Source: Caldisericota bacterium (GTDB lineage Bacteria > Caldisericota > Caldisericia > Cryosericales > Cryosericaceae). From it: a DNA stretch of 64,000 nt. Every line of letters begins with the position of its first letter. Position 1 is the first letter of the stretch. The notes beneath the pieces were generated by a model. The model was not told the origin of the DNA and made no database searches. It was given only the letters and a program-made list of their open reading frames with translations. Of this stretch, positions 49,914 through 58,340 are shown in pieces. The stretch lies in the NCBI GenBank assembly GCA_026390155.1, contig JAPLGL010000052.1:18587-82586 (forward strand), read 5' to 3'. The translations under genes and the position numbers were made by a program.

Positions 49914-51076
49914 CAGGCGTTCTCGACGGCCGGTCGACGCAGGAGCAGGACGCAGGCCGCCCCGATGCTCGTCAGGATGCCCGCCATGATGAAACTTGCG
50001 AGGTAGCTCCCGGTGGCATCGCGCACGATGCCTCCGATTGCAGGGCCGAAGAGGACGCCAACGTTCAGCATGCCGGCCAGGAGGCCATATCCCAGGCCGC
50101 TCTCCCTGCCGTGCATGAGGTGCGGGGCCAGAGCGAAGATGCCGGCCGGGGCAAGCGCAAAGCTGAAGCTGACCCCGAGGAACAGGACCACGACATTGCT
50201 GGAGAACACCCCAAGCAGGACCACGAAACCGGCGAACATCAGACAGGCCAGCGCTGTGCCACGGCCTTGCCAGCCCTTGTGGTCCAGGACATGACCCATG
50301 AACGTCGATCCGACAATCGGAAAGAACATGAGGACGCTGGCCATCGTGCCTGCTGACTGGGGCGACATGCCCCGGCCGACCAGCAGGTCGTTGGCAAATG
50401 TCAGGAGGACGAGCGCCCCAGCATTCCAGAACAGCCAGACGAGGCCCAGCATCCAGAGCTGAGGGTTCAGGTGCCGAAGACCCGCGACCAGCGAGATGGG
50501 GACCTCGTCATGCCGTGACTCTGGTTCCCGGTAAAACACGACGTAGGTCGCCGCCACGATGCAGGTGAAGGCCAGGCACGCCCAGACCGGCGCCTGCCAT
50601 CCCCGTGCGGCTGCGAGGCGGGAGAAGCCCAGCTGACTGATCAGGATTCCGGCCGGAACCGCTGTATTCATGGTGCCCATGGCCGCGCCGAGATATCTTG
50701 TGCCAGCGAAGTTCTGACTGATGATCTGGGCGCCGAGGATGGACAGCGTTGCGGCACCGATGCCCATGGCGAGCCGTGCCATCAGCAGATTCGTGTAGGA
50801 CGTCGACAGTACGAACCAGGCCTCGGCGGCGATAAGGCACGCAAGTCCCAGCAGTCCGACCATCCGGCCGCCCCATCGGTCCGCCAGGTAGCCGACCAGC
50901 GGCGAGACGACGATGCCGAACAGCGCCAGCGAGGACATCAGCATCCCCGCCTGTCCAGCAGTCATGCTGAGGGTCTGCTTCATGACCGGGATGACAGGAG
51001 GCAGGAACTGAAGCGCGAGCGCAAAGGCGACGGTCAAGGCGTATCCAGCTGCCAAGTACCACATTTTCTTGTTCAT
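49913..51076 (-). CDS. MFS transporter
   Basis: GMLMSSLALFGIVVSPLVGYLADRWGGRMVGLLGL. Confidence 0.9.
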   Translation of the reverse strand: MNKKMWYLAAGYALTVAFALALQFLPPVIPVMKQTLSMTAGQAGMLMSSLALFGIVVSPLVGYLADRWGGRMVGLLGLACLIAAEAWFVLSTSYTNLLMARLAMGIGAATLSILGAQIISQNFAGTRYLGAAMGTMNTAVPAGILISQLGFSRLAAARGWQAPVWACLAFTCIVAATYVVFYREPESRHDEVPISLVAGLRHLNPQLWMLGLVWLFWNAGALVLLTFANDLLVGRGMSPQSAGTMASVLMFFPIVGSTFMGHVLDHKGWQGRGTALACLMFAGFVVLLGVFSSNVVVLFLGVSFSFALAPAGIFALAPHLMHGRESGLGYGLLAGMLNVGVLFGPAIGGIVRDATGSYLASFIMAGILTSIGAACVLLLRRPAVENA

Positions 51077-51094
51077 GCCACTCCTTTTCTTTCA

Positions 51095-51146
51095 GGGTCA
51101 GGTCTAGACATTCTACAAAAGTTTGTCAAATGTGTAGACCTGACCC
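51095..51146. repeat. 52-bp nested palindrome GGGTCAGGTCTAGACATT...AATGTGTAGACCTGACCC
   Basis: 18-nt arms with one mismatch; inner ACAAA-ag-TTTGT. Confidence 0.8.
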
Positions 51147-51154
51147 CGGGATTG

Positions 51155-51904
51155 TCAGGGTTTCTGCAGCGTCACGAAGCGGACAGCATTTCTGAACTCG
51201 CGCACGCCGCCGCCTTCGCGGACGACCTCGGCCAGCTCCTCCGGGTCCCGGGCGACGCAGCCCGACAGCGCGTCGACGCCATAGTCGAACATGAGCACCG
51301 AAAGGGGCGTCGAAGGGCCGATGAGCATGACCCAGGCATTGCAGGCGAGTTCCAGCAGGCGTGGCAGACTTTTGTTGGTGAGTGCAGAGCCGGTGATGGC
51401 GACGACGTCCAGATGCGGGAGGAGATATTCTTCTGCCTGCTGGGGCAGGTCGCCTTCCTGCGGCCGCTGTTCGAAGACGGTCAAACTGCCGGCGGCGGAA
51501 CGGATTTCATCGGTCCACGGGAAGTGCCCAACAAGGCCGACCTTCTTGCCAACCGCTTTCTTGAGGAGGAGGTCACGCCCGTTTGCTTCGTCGGCACCCG
51601 CGAAGCGCGAAGTGATGTTGCATGCGGCGCAGATGGCGGCCATGCCGATCGCCGCCTCTCGCTGGTTCCACGAAAGTGAGAGCTCGGCAAGTTCCACGAG
51701 CGGTTTTCCCCGCAGGTGGAAGGACGTGCTGCGCCCCTCGGCGACTGTCGGCGTCAACGACATGGACAGCCCTGTGGCATGTTCCGTCTGCACGAGGGAC
51801 CAGATCTGGCCGGCAATGACGTCCTGGGCAGGTTCGTCGTCACACTGTGCAATCAGCTCGCGGTACAGGGCATCGTAGTCGAGAGGAGACGAGCGGCGTC
51901 GCAT
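51155..51904 (-). CDS. DUF364-like (putative heavy-metal chelation) domain protein
   Basis: WNQREAAIGMAAICAACNI, GLVGHFPWTDEIRSAAGSLTVFEQRPQEGDLP, LDVVAITGSALTNKSLPRLLELA. Confidence 0.75.
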   Translation of the reverse strand: MRRRSSPLDYDALYRELIAQCDDEPAQDVIAGQIWSLVQTEHATGLSMSLTPTVAEGRSTSFHLRGKPLVELAELSLSWNQREAAIGMAAICAACNITSRFAGADEANGRDLLLKKAVGKKVGLVGHFPWTDEIRSAAGSLTVFEQRPQEGDLPQQAEEYLLPHLDVVAITGSALTNKSLPRLLELACNAWVMLIGPSTPLSVLMFDYGVDALSGCVARDPEELAEVVREGGGVREFRNAVRFVTLQKP

Positions 51905-51906
51905 GG

Positions 51907-52878
51907 CTACTTCTCCAGCGACGGCAGGTCTTCGAGGTCGACCTCGCCGGTCTTGCTCCTGAGATGCTTGCGGTTGAGCCAAGTGAAGCCCTTGTCATAC
52001 GTGATGACGGCCATGTCGATAGGGCCACCCACGCCGGTCATGTCGCCCGGGTCCATGAGGACACCGTCGCTGAAGCGCTGGATGGCGGTCGTGGTCTCGA
52101 TGGCGAGCTGACAGAAGTCGACGGCGTCCTGCAGGGTCATGGTGCCCCACTGGATGCTGTATTCCACCCCGCGCAGCTGTTGCTGTACGGCGGCCTCGCC
52201 GATCTTCGCCGCCGATTCGCGCACGAGCGGGATGCCCTGAAGACGCGGGTCGAACCCCAGGACGATGCGCGTGACGACGTCTGTCTGCCCGATCCAGCCT
52301 GCGCCGTATTCCTTGCCCTGCTTGCGGCTGTCGCGCGCCTGGTCGGTGGCTCCGGGGACGTAGATCATGTAGACTTCGCTGCTCTTATCCTTGTTGTACC
52401 CGCCCAGGACGAACTGCAGTCCGTCGGGAGCGGCAACTGCTTCCTGGACCTGACCCTGCTTGTTCTTGAAATGGAACATGACGCGGGTCGGTTCTTCCTT
52501 GAGGTCCAGCAGCTCCAGACCCTGCCGGGCCATGTCCGCCTTGATACCGGCGGGGATGCCCTTGAGCTGGTCGCGGTAGGGGACGCGGGCGTCGAAGTAT
52601 TGTGCGAGTTCTTTCGCAACCTCGCCGACGGATAGCTTGTCGACGGGGATCGTCTGGCGGAAGTCATCGATGAACCCGCTGACGTTCTTCATGACGCCCT
52701 GCTGAGGCAGGAACGCGAGGCCTGCGATGACCAGCCCCATGCGCGAACCGATACGGAATACCTTGGACGCCGAGTCTGAGCCGACCCGGGCCATGCCTTT
52801 CTGGTTCCGGTACGTCTGACGGCTGTCTGCCGCGAGCACGATACCTTCGGGAATTGTAACATTAATGCCGAGTGACAT
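51907..52878 (-). CDS. Proteasome-like Ntn-hydrolase superfamily protein
   Basis: MSLGINVTIPEGIVLAADSRQTYRN...SKVFRIGSRMGLVIAGLA; Ser at position 1 after Met removal, Asp17. Confidence 0.75.
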   Translation of the reverse strand: MSLGINVTIPEGIVLAADSRQTYRNQKGMARVGSDSASKVFRIGSRMGLVIAGLAFLPQQGVMKNVSGFIDDFRQTIPVDKLSVGEVAKELAQYFDARVPYRDQLKGIPAGIKADMARQGLELLDLKEEPTRVMFHFKNKQGQVQEAVAAPDGLQFVLGGYNKDKSSEVYMIYVPGATDQARDSRKQGKEYGAGWIGQTDVVTRIVLGFDPRLQGIPLVRESAAKIGEAAVQQQLRGVEYSIQWGTMTLQDAVDFCQLAIETTTAIQRFSDGVLMDPGDMTGVGGPIDMAVITYDKGFTWLNRKHLRSKTGEVDLEDLPSLEK

Positions 52879-52944
52879 GCGTCACCTCCCATGCGGTGGT
52901 ATCCACTACAGCATGTGCAGGTTTGACCCAAACGCAACCCTCTC

Positions 52945-52965
52945 TTGTGGTTCCTTTGGGGTCAG
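52945..52965. repeat. Degenerate half REP-like element TTGTGGTTCCTTTGGGGTCAG
   Basis: Similar to TGTGAATCCCTTTGGGGTCAG (reverse strand of 44652 element). Confidence 0.5.
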
Positions 52966-53003
52966 CTGGTGAATGGAGCCAAGAGTGGTAAGTTCGGGCT
53001 CCC

Positions 53004-53744
53004 TTACGGCGTGCCGGGGATGAGGATTTCTGGCCCCATCATGCCGCCAGGCCCCATCATGTCGTCCATGCCAAGCACGGGGCGAATGCCGACAGCATAG
53101 ATCGTGGCCTTCAGGTGCCGCCCGACGACCCGGACGACCGTCCCCACGGGGATGTCCGAACCGGAGGGGAAGTAGGTCTCCTCGGTGACGATGACCAGCC
53201 ATCGCTCGCCCGTCAGGCTGTCGACGACCCACCGCTGGGTCGTGCGCGAGACGACGACGCCGATTACGGCACCGCCCATCATCCCGCCGAAGGGGTTCCC
53301 TCCACGCCGAAACAGCTCCTGTCCCGGCCCAGCGCGGAAGGTGAACCGCGTCAGGTTGGTCGCGTAGGCGCAACAGGCGCCGGCCACGACCGCAACGATA
53401 AGCGCAGCGACCAGCCACCACCTCGCAACACGGTACAGGCGGGCGGTGCGTCGCAGGACGACGAACGAGAGGATGCCGAGGACGACGACGAGGACCAGGA
53501 GCTGCCATGGGAAGTCGAAGAAGGCAGGATGCGCCCACCGCGGACCAAGCCGCAGGTCGTCGAGCGTGCCATTCTGGACGAGGATGTACACACTTCCCGC
53601 CAGTCCGAGCGCGGTCAGCGCGAACAGGATCGCCACCGCCGAGTGCTTCAGCATGCGTTCAAGCCGGAAACGCCATGTCGCACGCGGCTCCAGGTGCTGC
53701 TCCTCGATCTGTCCGAGTATCTTGTCTTTCAAGTCATCATCCAT
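53004..53744 (-). CDS. Hypothetical membrane protein
   Basis: MDDDLKDKILGQIEEQHLEPRATWRFRLERMLKHSAVAILFALTALGL...; three predicted TM helices; downstream of ECF sigma gene. Confidence 0.7.
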   Translation of the reverse strand: MDDDLKDKILGQIEEQHLEPRATWRFRLERMLKHSAVAILFALTALGLAGSVYILVQNGTLDDLRLGPRWAHPAFFDFPWQLLVLVVVLGILSFVVLRRTARLYRVARWWLVAALIVAVVAGACCAYATNLTRFTFRAGPGQELFRRGGNPFGGMMGGAVIGVVVSRTTQRWVVDSLTGERWLVIVTEETYFPSGSDIPVGTVVRVVGRHLKATIYAVGIRPVLGMDDMMGPGGMMGPEILIPGTP

Positions 53745-53759
53745 GCTTATCCTCTCTCG

Positions 53760-53800
53760 ATTGTGAAGACCATAGTGCCTGACCCCAAGGGATTCACAAT
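53760..53800. repeat. REP-like element ATTGTGAAGACCATAGTGCCTGACCCCAAGGGATTCACAAT
   Basis: Near-identical to 44652-44689; includes stop codon of the sigma factor gene. Confidence 0.88.
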
Positions 53801-54372
53801 GTCGGCTGTTGTGCCGAAGTTGCCTCCAGCAGTTTGCGCAGCTTGCTCTTGGCCCGGGTCGCGGTGGGTCCCACCGAGTTGACCGCGACCATCAGAATAT
53901 CCGCTATCTCACTGTAGCTCTTGCCTTCGACGAGCGACAGCAGAAGCACATCCCTGCTCCGCTGGTCAAGCTGGCCCAGCGCTCGGCCTACTGCTCCTTC
54001 CAGCTCTTGGCGCAGGGCCTCGGCTGGGACGTCTGTATCGCCCGTCAGCAGTTCGACCGTTTCGCCGTCCAGCTCCAGCTCGGTAGGCATCGTTCCGTGA
54101 CGCTTGCGGGCCATGTTCACCGCGGTATTGTGGACGATGCGGTACATCCACGCGCTGAACGTCAGGTGCGTGTCGAATCCGGCAAGGTTCCGGTAGGCTT
54201 GCAGAAACGCCTGCTGAACCACATCTTCCGCTTCCTGCCGCCCAATGAGGCGGGCCGCGTATGACGTCAAGGGTCGCTCATATCGCTCGACCAGCATCCC
54301 AAAGGCGTCCCTGTCTGTGAGTGCCTGTCGAACCAGCTGCTCGTCCGTCGGCTCCTGAGCACGCATATCCAT
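53794..54372 (-). CDS. RNA polymerase sigma factor, ECF subfamily
   Basis: MDMRAQEPTDEQLVRQALTDRDAFGMLVERYERPLTSYAARLIGRQEAEDVVQQAFLQAYRNL; LLLSLVEGKSYSEIADIL. Confidence 0.93.
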   Translation of the reverse strand: MDMRAQEPTDEQLVRQALTDRDAFGMLVERYERPLTSYAARLIGRQEAEDVVQQAFLQAYRNLAGFDTHLTFSAWMYRIVHNTAVNMARKRHGTMPTELELDGETVELLTGDTDVPAEALRQELEGAVGRALGQLDQRSRDVLLLSLVEGKSYSEIADILMVAVNSVGPTATRAKSKLRKLLEATSAQQPTL

Positions 54373-54517
54373 GCATGTATGATACGCCAAACCGCTCGGT
54401 TCCGTACACACGACATTGCGGAGAAGCGGCAGGGACGCCCTGGCGCGTCCCGAGGATTGCCTAGTGACGCCACAAGACCGTGCTGCGACAGCGTCCCGCG
54501 TGTTCACAATTGTCTCG

Positions 54518-54575
54518 TTGCAGATTCCGGCGACCCATGTAGGATAGAGGCACACCCCTGGAGGGGTGGGGTCTA
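54518..54575 (+). promoter_or_regulatory. copA promoter TTGCAG-N16-TAGGAT with CsoR-like GC-rich pseudo-palindrome CACACCCCTGGAGGGGTGGGGTCTA
   Basis: -10 at 54540-54545; ACCCCT-gg-AGGGGT at 54554-54567 spanning the predicted start site. Confidence 0.55.
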
Positions 54576-54624
54576 CCGAGACGTGAAACGTGCAGCGGAT
54601 GGCAACAACATCTGGGAGGAATAG

Positions 54625-57093
54625 TTGAAGACAAAGGACCTCGGAATCACTGGCATGACCTGCGCTGCGTGCGCAGTTGCGGTCGAGCGCTCGGTGAAGA
54701 AGCTGGACGGTGTCGTTTCGGCCGCGGTCAACCCCGCCACCGAGAAGCTGACCGTCGAATACGACGAGAGTCGCGTCGACGATGAGGCACTCAAGGCTTC
54801 CGTTGAGAAGGCCGGCTACGGCGTTGCCCAGCCATCCCTCGCCAAGACCGTGGTGATCCCGGTGCGTGGCATGACATGCGCTGCGTGCTCCGCCGCTATC
54901 GAACGGGCGCTCCGCAAGCTTGCGGGAGTCGCCAGCGCCTCGGTGAACCTGACCACTGAGAAGGCCACCGTCGCCTATGACCCGTCCATCGTCCGTGTGT
55001 CTGCGTTGAAGCATGCCATCACCGGGGCCGGCTACACGCCCATGGACGTCGAGGTCACCGTGGCGAACGTCGACGAGGATGCAGAGCGCAAGACGCAGGA
55101 GACCCGCTCCCTCTGGCAGCGGTTCATCGTTTCCGCGTTGTTTGCCGTTCCTCTGCTCTATCTGGCGATGGGCCCCATGGTGCCGTGGCTGGGCTGGCGC
55201 ATCCCGGCATGGCTGAGTCCCATGGACTTTCCCCTTCGCTACGCACTCGTTGAGATCGCACTTGTCATCCCCAGCATCGCTGCGGGCTACCGCTTCTACA
55301 TCGTGGGATTTCGAGCCATCTGGCACCGGGCTCCGAACATGGACTCGCTTATCGCCATGGGGACGTCCGCAGCCATCCTGTACAGCGGCTATTCGACGTG
55401 GCGCATCGCACAGGGCTCGTTCGGCTCCGTTGGGGATCTCTACTTTGAGACCGCCGGGGTCATCCTCACGCTCATCCTGTTGGGCAAGTCGCTGGAATCG
55501 GTCTCCAAGGGCCGTACGTCACAGGCGATCAAGAAGCTGATGGGTCTGGCTCCCAAGACCGCCATCGTCGTGCAGGGTGACCGTGAGGTCGAACTACCAG
55601 TGGCCGAGGTGGAGGTCGGTGACCTCATCCGTGTCCGTCCGGGCGAGAAGGTCCCCGTGGACGGTGAGGTCGTGACCGGCGGCACCTCGATCGACGAGTC
55701 CATGTTGACGGGCGAGAGCATCCCCGTTGAGAAGCATCCCGGCGACAGGGTGGTGGGCGCCAGCATCAATGGCAACGGGTCCATCACGTTCCGCGCAACC
55801 CACGTCGGGGCCGACACGGTCCTTGCGCAGATCGTCAAGCTGGTTGAGGACGCGCAGGGCAGCAAGGCGCCGATCGCCCAGCTGGCGGACATCGTTTCGG
55901 GCTACTTCGTCCCCATCGTGTTCGGCATTGCCGTCCTGGCCGCCGCCGCCTGGCTCATTGCCGGTCAGGGCAGTGTGTTTGCGCTCACCATCTTCATCTC
56001 AGTCCTCACGATCGCCTGTCCGTGTGCACTGGGACTCGCCACACCGACGGCCATCATGGTGGGTACCGGCAAGGGCGCCGAGTACGGCGTGCTCATCAAG
56101 GGCGGTGCGGCGCTGGAAATGGCCCACAAGGTACAGACGGTCGTCTTCGACAAGACGGGCACCATCACGCAGGGCAGGCCGGTCGTCGCCGACGTCCTCA
56201 CGGTGCCTGGTGTGGGACGCAGCGAGGTCCTGGGCCTGGCGGCTTCAGCCGAAAAGAACTCGGAGCATCCGCTTGGAACCGCCATCGTAAGAGCGGCCCA
56301 GGAGGAGAACATTATGCTGCAACCCCTGGAGAACTTCACGTCAGTTCCTGGACGAGGTATCGAGGGAACCGTGGGTCTCACGCACGTCCTGCTGGGCAAC
56401 ACCGCCTTCATGGCTGAGCGCTCTGTTGACGTTGCCGCTCTTGGTGCTGCCGTCGACCGCTTCGCCGAAGACGGCAAGACCCCCATGTTTGTCGCCCGCG
56501 ACGGTGCGGTGATCGGTGTCATTGCCGTGGCGGACGTGGTCAAGGAAAGCAGTGCCCGTGCCATCAAGATGCTTCACGACATGGGCATCGAGGTCGCCAT
56601 GATCACGGGCGACAACCACAGGACAGCCGATGCCATCGCGCGTCAGGTTGGCATCGATCGCGTTCTGGCCGAGGTCCTTCCGCAGGACAAAGCCCTCGAA
56701 GTGAAGAAGCTTCAGGCGACGGGCAAGCGTGTGGCCATGGTCGGCGACGGCATCAATGACGCCCCGGCGCTTGCGCAGGCGGACGTCGGCATCGCCATCG
56801 GCAACGGCACAGACGTCGCCATCGAGTCGGCGGATATCGTCCTCATGAAGAGCGACCTGATGGACGTTGCGACGGCCATCCAGCTCAGCAAGGCGACCAT
56901 CCGCAACATCAAGCAGAACCTGTTCTGGGCGTTTGGCTACAACACGCTGGGCATCCCCATCGCCGCGGGCCTGCTGTACGCGTTCGGCGGCCCGAAGCTC
57001 AACCCGATGATCGGTGCGGCGGCCATGTCGCTGTCGTCCGTCTCGGTGCTGACGAATGCACTCAGACTGCGTGGCTTCAAGCCACGCACGTAA
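54625..57093 (+). CDS. copA: Copper-translocating P-type ATPase with two HMA domains
   Basis: [56 protein letters not shown]. Confidence 0.95.
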   Translation: MKTKDLGITGMTCAACAVAVERSVKKLDGVVSAAVNPATEKLTVEYDESRVDDEALKASVEKAGYGVAQPSLAKTVVIPVRGMTCAACSAAIERALRKLAGVASASVNLTTEKATVAYDPSIVRVSALKHAITGAGYTPMDVEVTVANVDEDAERKTQETRSLWQRFIVSALFAVPLLYLAMGPMVPWLGWRIPAWLSPMDFPLRYALVEIALVIPSIAAGYRFYIVGFRAIWHRAPNMDSLIAMGTSAAILYSGYSTWRIAQGSFGSVGDLYFETAGVILTLILLGKSLESVSKGRTSQAIKKLMGLAPKTAIVVQGDREVELPVAEVEVGDLIRVRPGEKVPVDGEVVTGGTSIDESMLTGESIPVEKHPGDRVVGASINGNGSITFRATHVGADTVLAQIVKLVEDAQGSKAPIAQLADIVSGYFVPIVFGIAVLAAAAWLIAGQGSVFALTIFISVLTIACPCALGLATPTAIMVGTGKGAEYGVLIKGGAALEMAHKVQTVVFDKTGTITQGRPVVADVLTVPGVGRSEVLGLAASAEKNSEHPLGTAIVRAAQEENIMLQPLENFTSVPGRGIEGTVGLTHVLLGNTAFMAERSVDVAALGAAVDRFAEDGKTPMFVARDGAVIGVIAVADVVKESSARAIKMLHDMGIEVAMITGDNHRTADAIARQVGIDRVLAEVLPQDKALEVKKLQATGKRVAMVGDGINDAPALAQADVGIAIGNGTDVAIESADIVLMKSDLMDVATAIQLSKATIRNIKQNLFWAFGYNTLGIPIAAGLLYAFGGPKLNPMIGAAAMSLSSVSVLTNALRLRGFKPRT

Positions 57094-57119
57094 GAACAAG
57101 AGGATACGGGAGGAATCAC

Positions 57120-57335
57120 ATGAAGAAACTGATCCAGGTTAAGGGCATGAGCTGCCAGCATTGTGTCATGCACATCACCGAAGCACTCAAAGAGGTCCCG
57201 GGGGTCATGGACGTCGTCGTGAGTCTGGAAGCCGGTATGGCGACGGTGGACACGAATGCTCCGGTCACCAACGAGGCGCTCGCTGCCGCGATTACGGACG
57301 TCGGCTACACGCCCGGCGCGGTTACGGACCTCTAG
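57120..57335 (+). CDS. copZ: Copper chaperone, heavy-metal-associated domain
   Basis: MKKLIQVKGMSCQHCVMHITEALKEVPGVMDVVVSLEAGMATV. Confidence 0.92.
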   Translation: MKKLIQVKGMSCQHCVMHITEALKEVPGVMDVVVSLEAGMATVDTNAPVTNEALAAAITDVGYTPGAVTDL

Positions 57336-57360
57336 TCCAAGCGAAGGGAGAAGAACATCC

Positions 57361-58047
57361 ATGAGTGTTACACGAATCCTCACCGTATCCCTCGTGCTTG
57401 CCGCGGTTGTGTTCGGCGCTGCATTCATGGCGCCGGATGTCGTCGCAGTCTATGCAGTCCAGTCGTATGATGCCCTCCTGCACGCCCCAGGAGTGTTGGT
57501 CGCGCGCAACGACGTCGCTGCTGCCTGGGTGCTCACGTCGCCGGGCGTCGAGACGTTCACGTTCGGAGGTGACACTCCGGCTGGTTCGAATGAGATGGTC
57601 GTCAGCTTCGACGCCCGCCCGTTCCTGGCAGCAGGCCTGAACCCGTCCCTGCTCCCCGCAGGAATGCAGGTCGAGGGAGACGGCGCGTCAGCACGCGTCG
57701 TGATGACGTATGACAAGGGCACCGGGACCTTCAGTGCCGGCGCCGAATCACAGCCCGTACAGGCTCTGCAGGACCTTGTTCACAATCACCGCGCGATGGT
57801 GGGCTATCATAGTGCACTCGGCCACTTCGGGCTGATGCTGGGCGGCGGCAACATGATCGAGTGGGCAAAGGACCAGCAAGCCAACGACAAGGACCTCGTG
57901 TTCGTGTTGAACCCCCAGACGTTTGTCGATGCGGGTGTGGACGTGGCGAACGTCCAGGGCTGGGTGCTGGCGGACGTGCCCGTGATGGACGCGCAGGGAC
58001 GCAAGTCCACGGCGCGGAAACTGCTCAGATTCTACAATCTTGTTTAG
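57361..58047 (+). CDS. Hypothetical exported protein in copper operon
   Basis: Signal peptide MSVTRILTVSLVLAAVVFGAAFMAPDVVA; no domain recognised. Confidence 0.75.
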   Translation: MSVTRILTVSLVLAAVVFGAAFMAPDVVAVYAVQSYDALLHAPGVLVARNDVAAAWVLTSPGVETFTFGGDTPAGSNEMVVSFDARPFLAAGLNPSLLPAGMQVEGDGASARVVMTYDKGTGTFSAGAESQPVQALQDLVHNHRAMVGYHSALGHFGLMLGGGNMIEWAKDQQANDKDLVFVLNPQTFVDAGVDVANVQGWVLADVPVMDAQGRKSTARKLLRFYNLV

Positions 58048-58056
58048 GAGGACGTC

Positions 58057-58329
58057 ATGGATCACTGTTCATGTGAAAGCAGAAAGGCTCTGGACACGCT
58101 CAAGACTGCCCGGGGTCAGATCGACGGCATCATCCGCATGGTCGAGGAGGACCGCTACTGCATCGACGTCTCCAGGCAGATCCTCTCGGCCGCTGCCCTG
58201 CTGAAGAAAGCCAACATTACGATCCTCCGACAGCACATGAATACATGCGTCGCCGACGCCGTGGAGCATGGTGCCGGTCAAGAGAAGATCGACGAGATCG
58301 TCCTCATCCTCGACAAGTATATGGAGTAA
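58057..58329 (+). CDS. csoR: CsoR family copper-sensing transcriptional repressor
   Basis: KTARGQIDGIIRMVEEDRYCIDVSRQILSAAALLKKANITILRQHMNTCV: C-H-C copper ligand pattern. Confidence 0.93.
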   Translation: MDHCSCESRKALDTLKTARGQIDGIIRMVEEDRYCIDVSRQILSAAALLKKANITILRQHMNTCVADAVEHGAGQEKIDEIVLILDKYME

Positions 58330-58340
58330 CGGGAGTGGCC

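Noticed and set aside
54373-55326. N-terminal extension of the sigma factor ORF to 55326
   Set aside because: Overlaps copA on the other strand; the RpoE-like sequence begins at MDMRAQEPTDEQ (54372)
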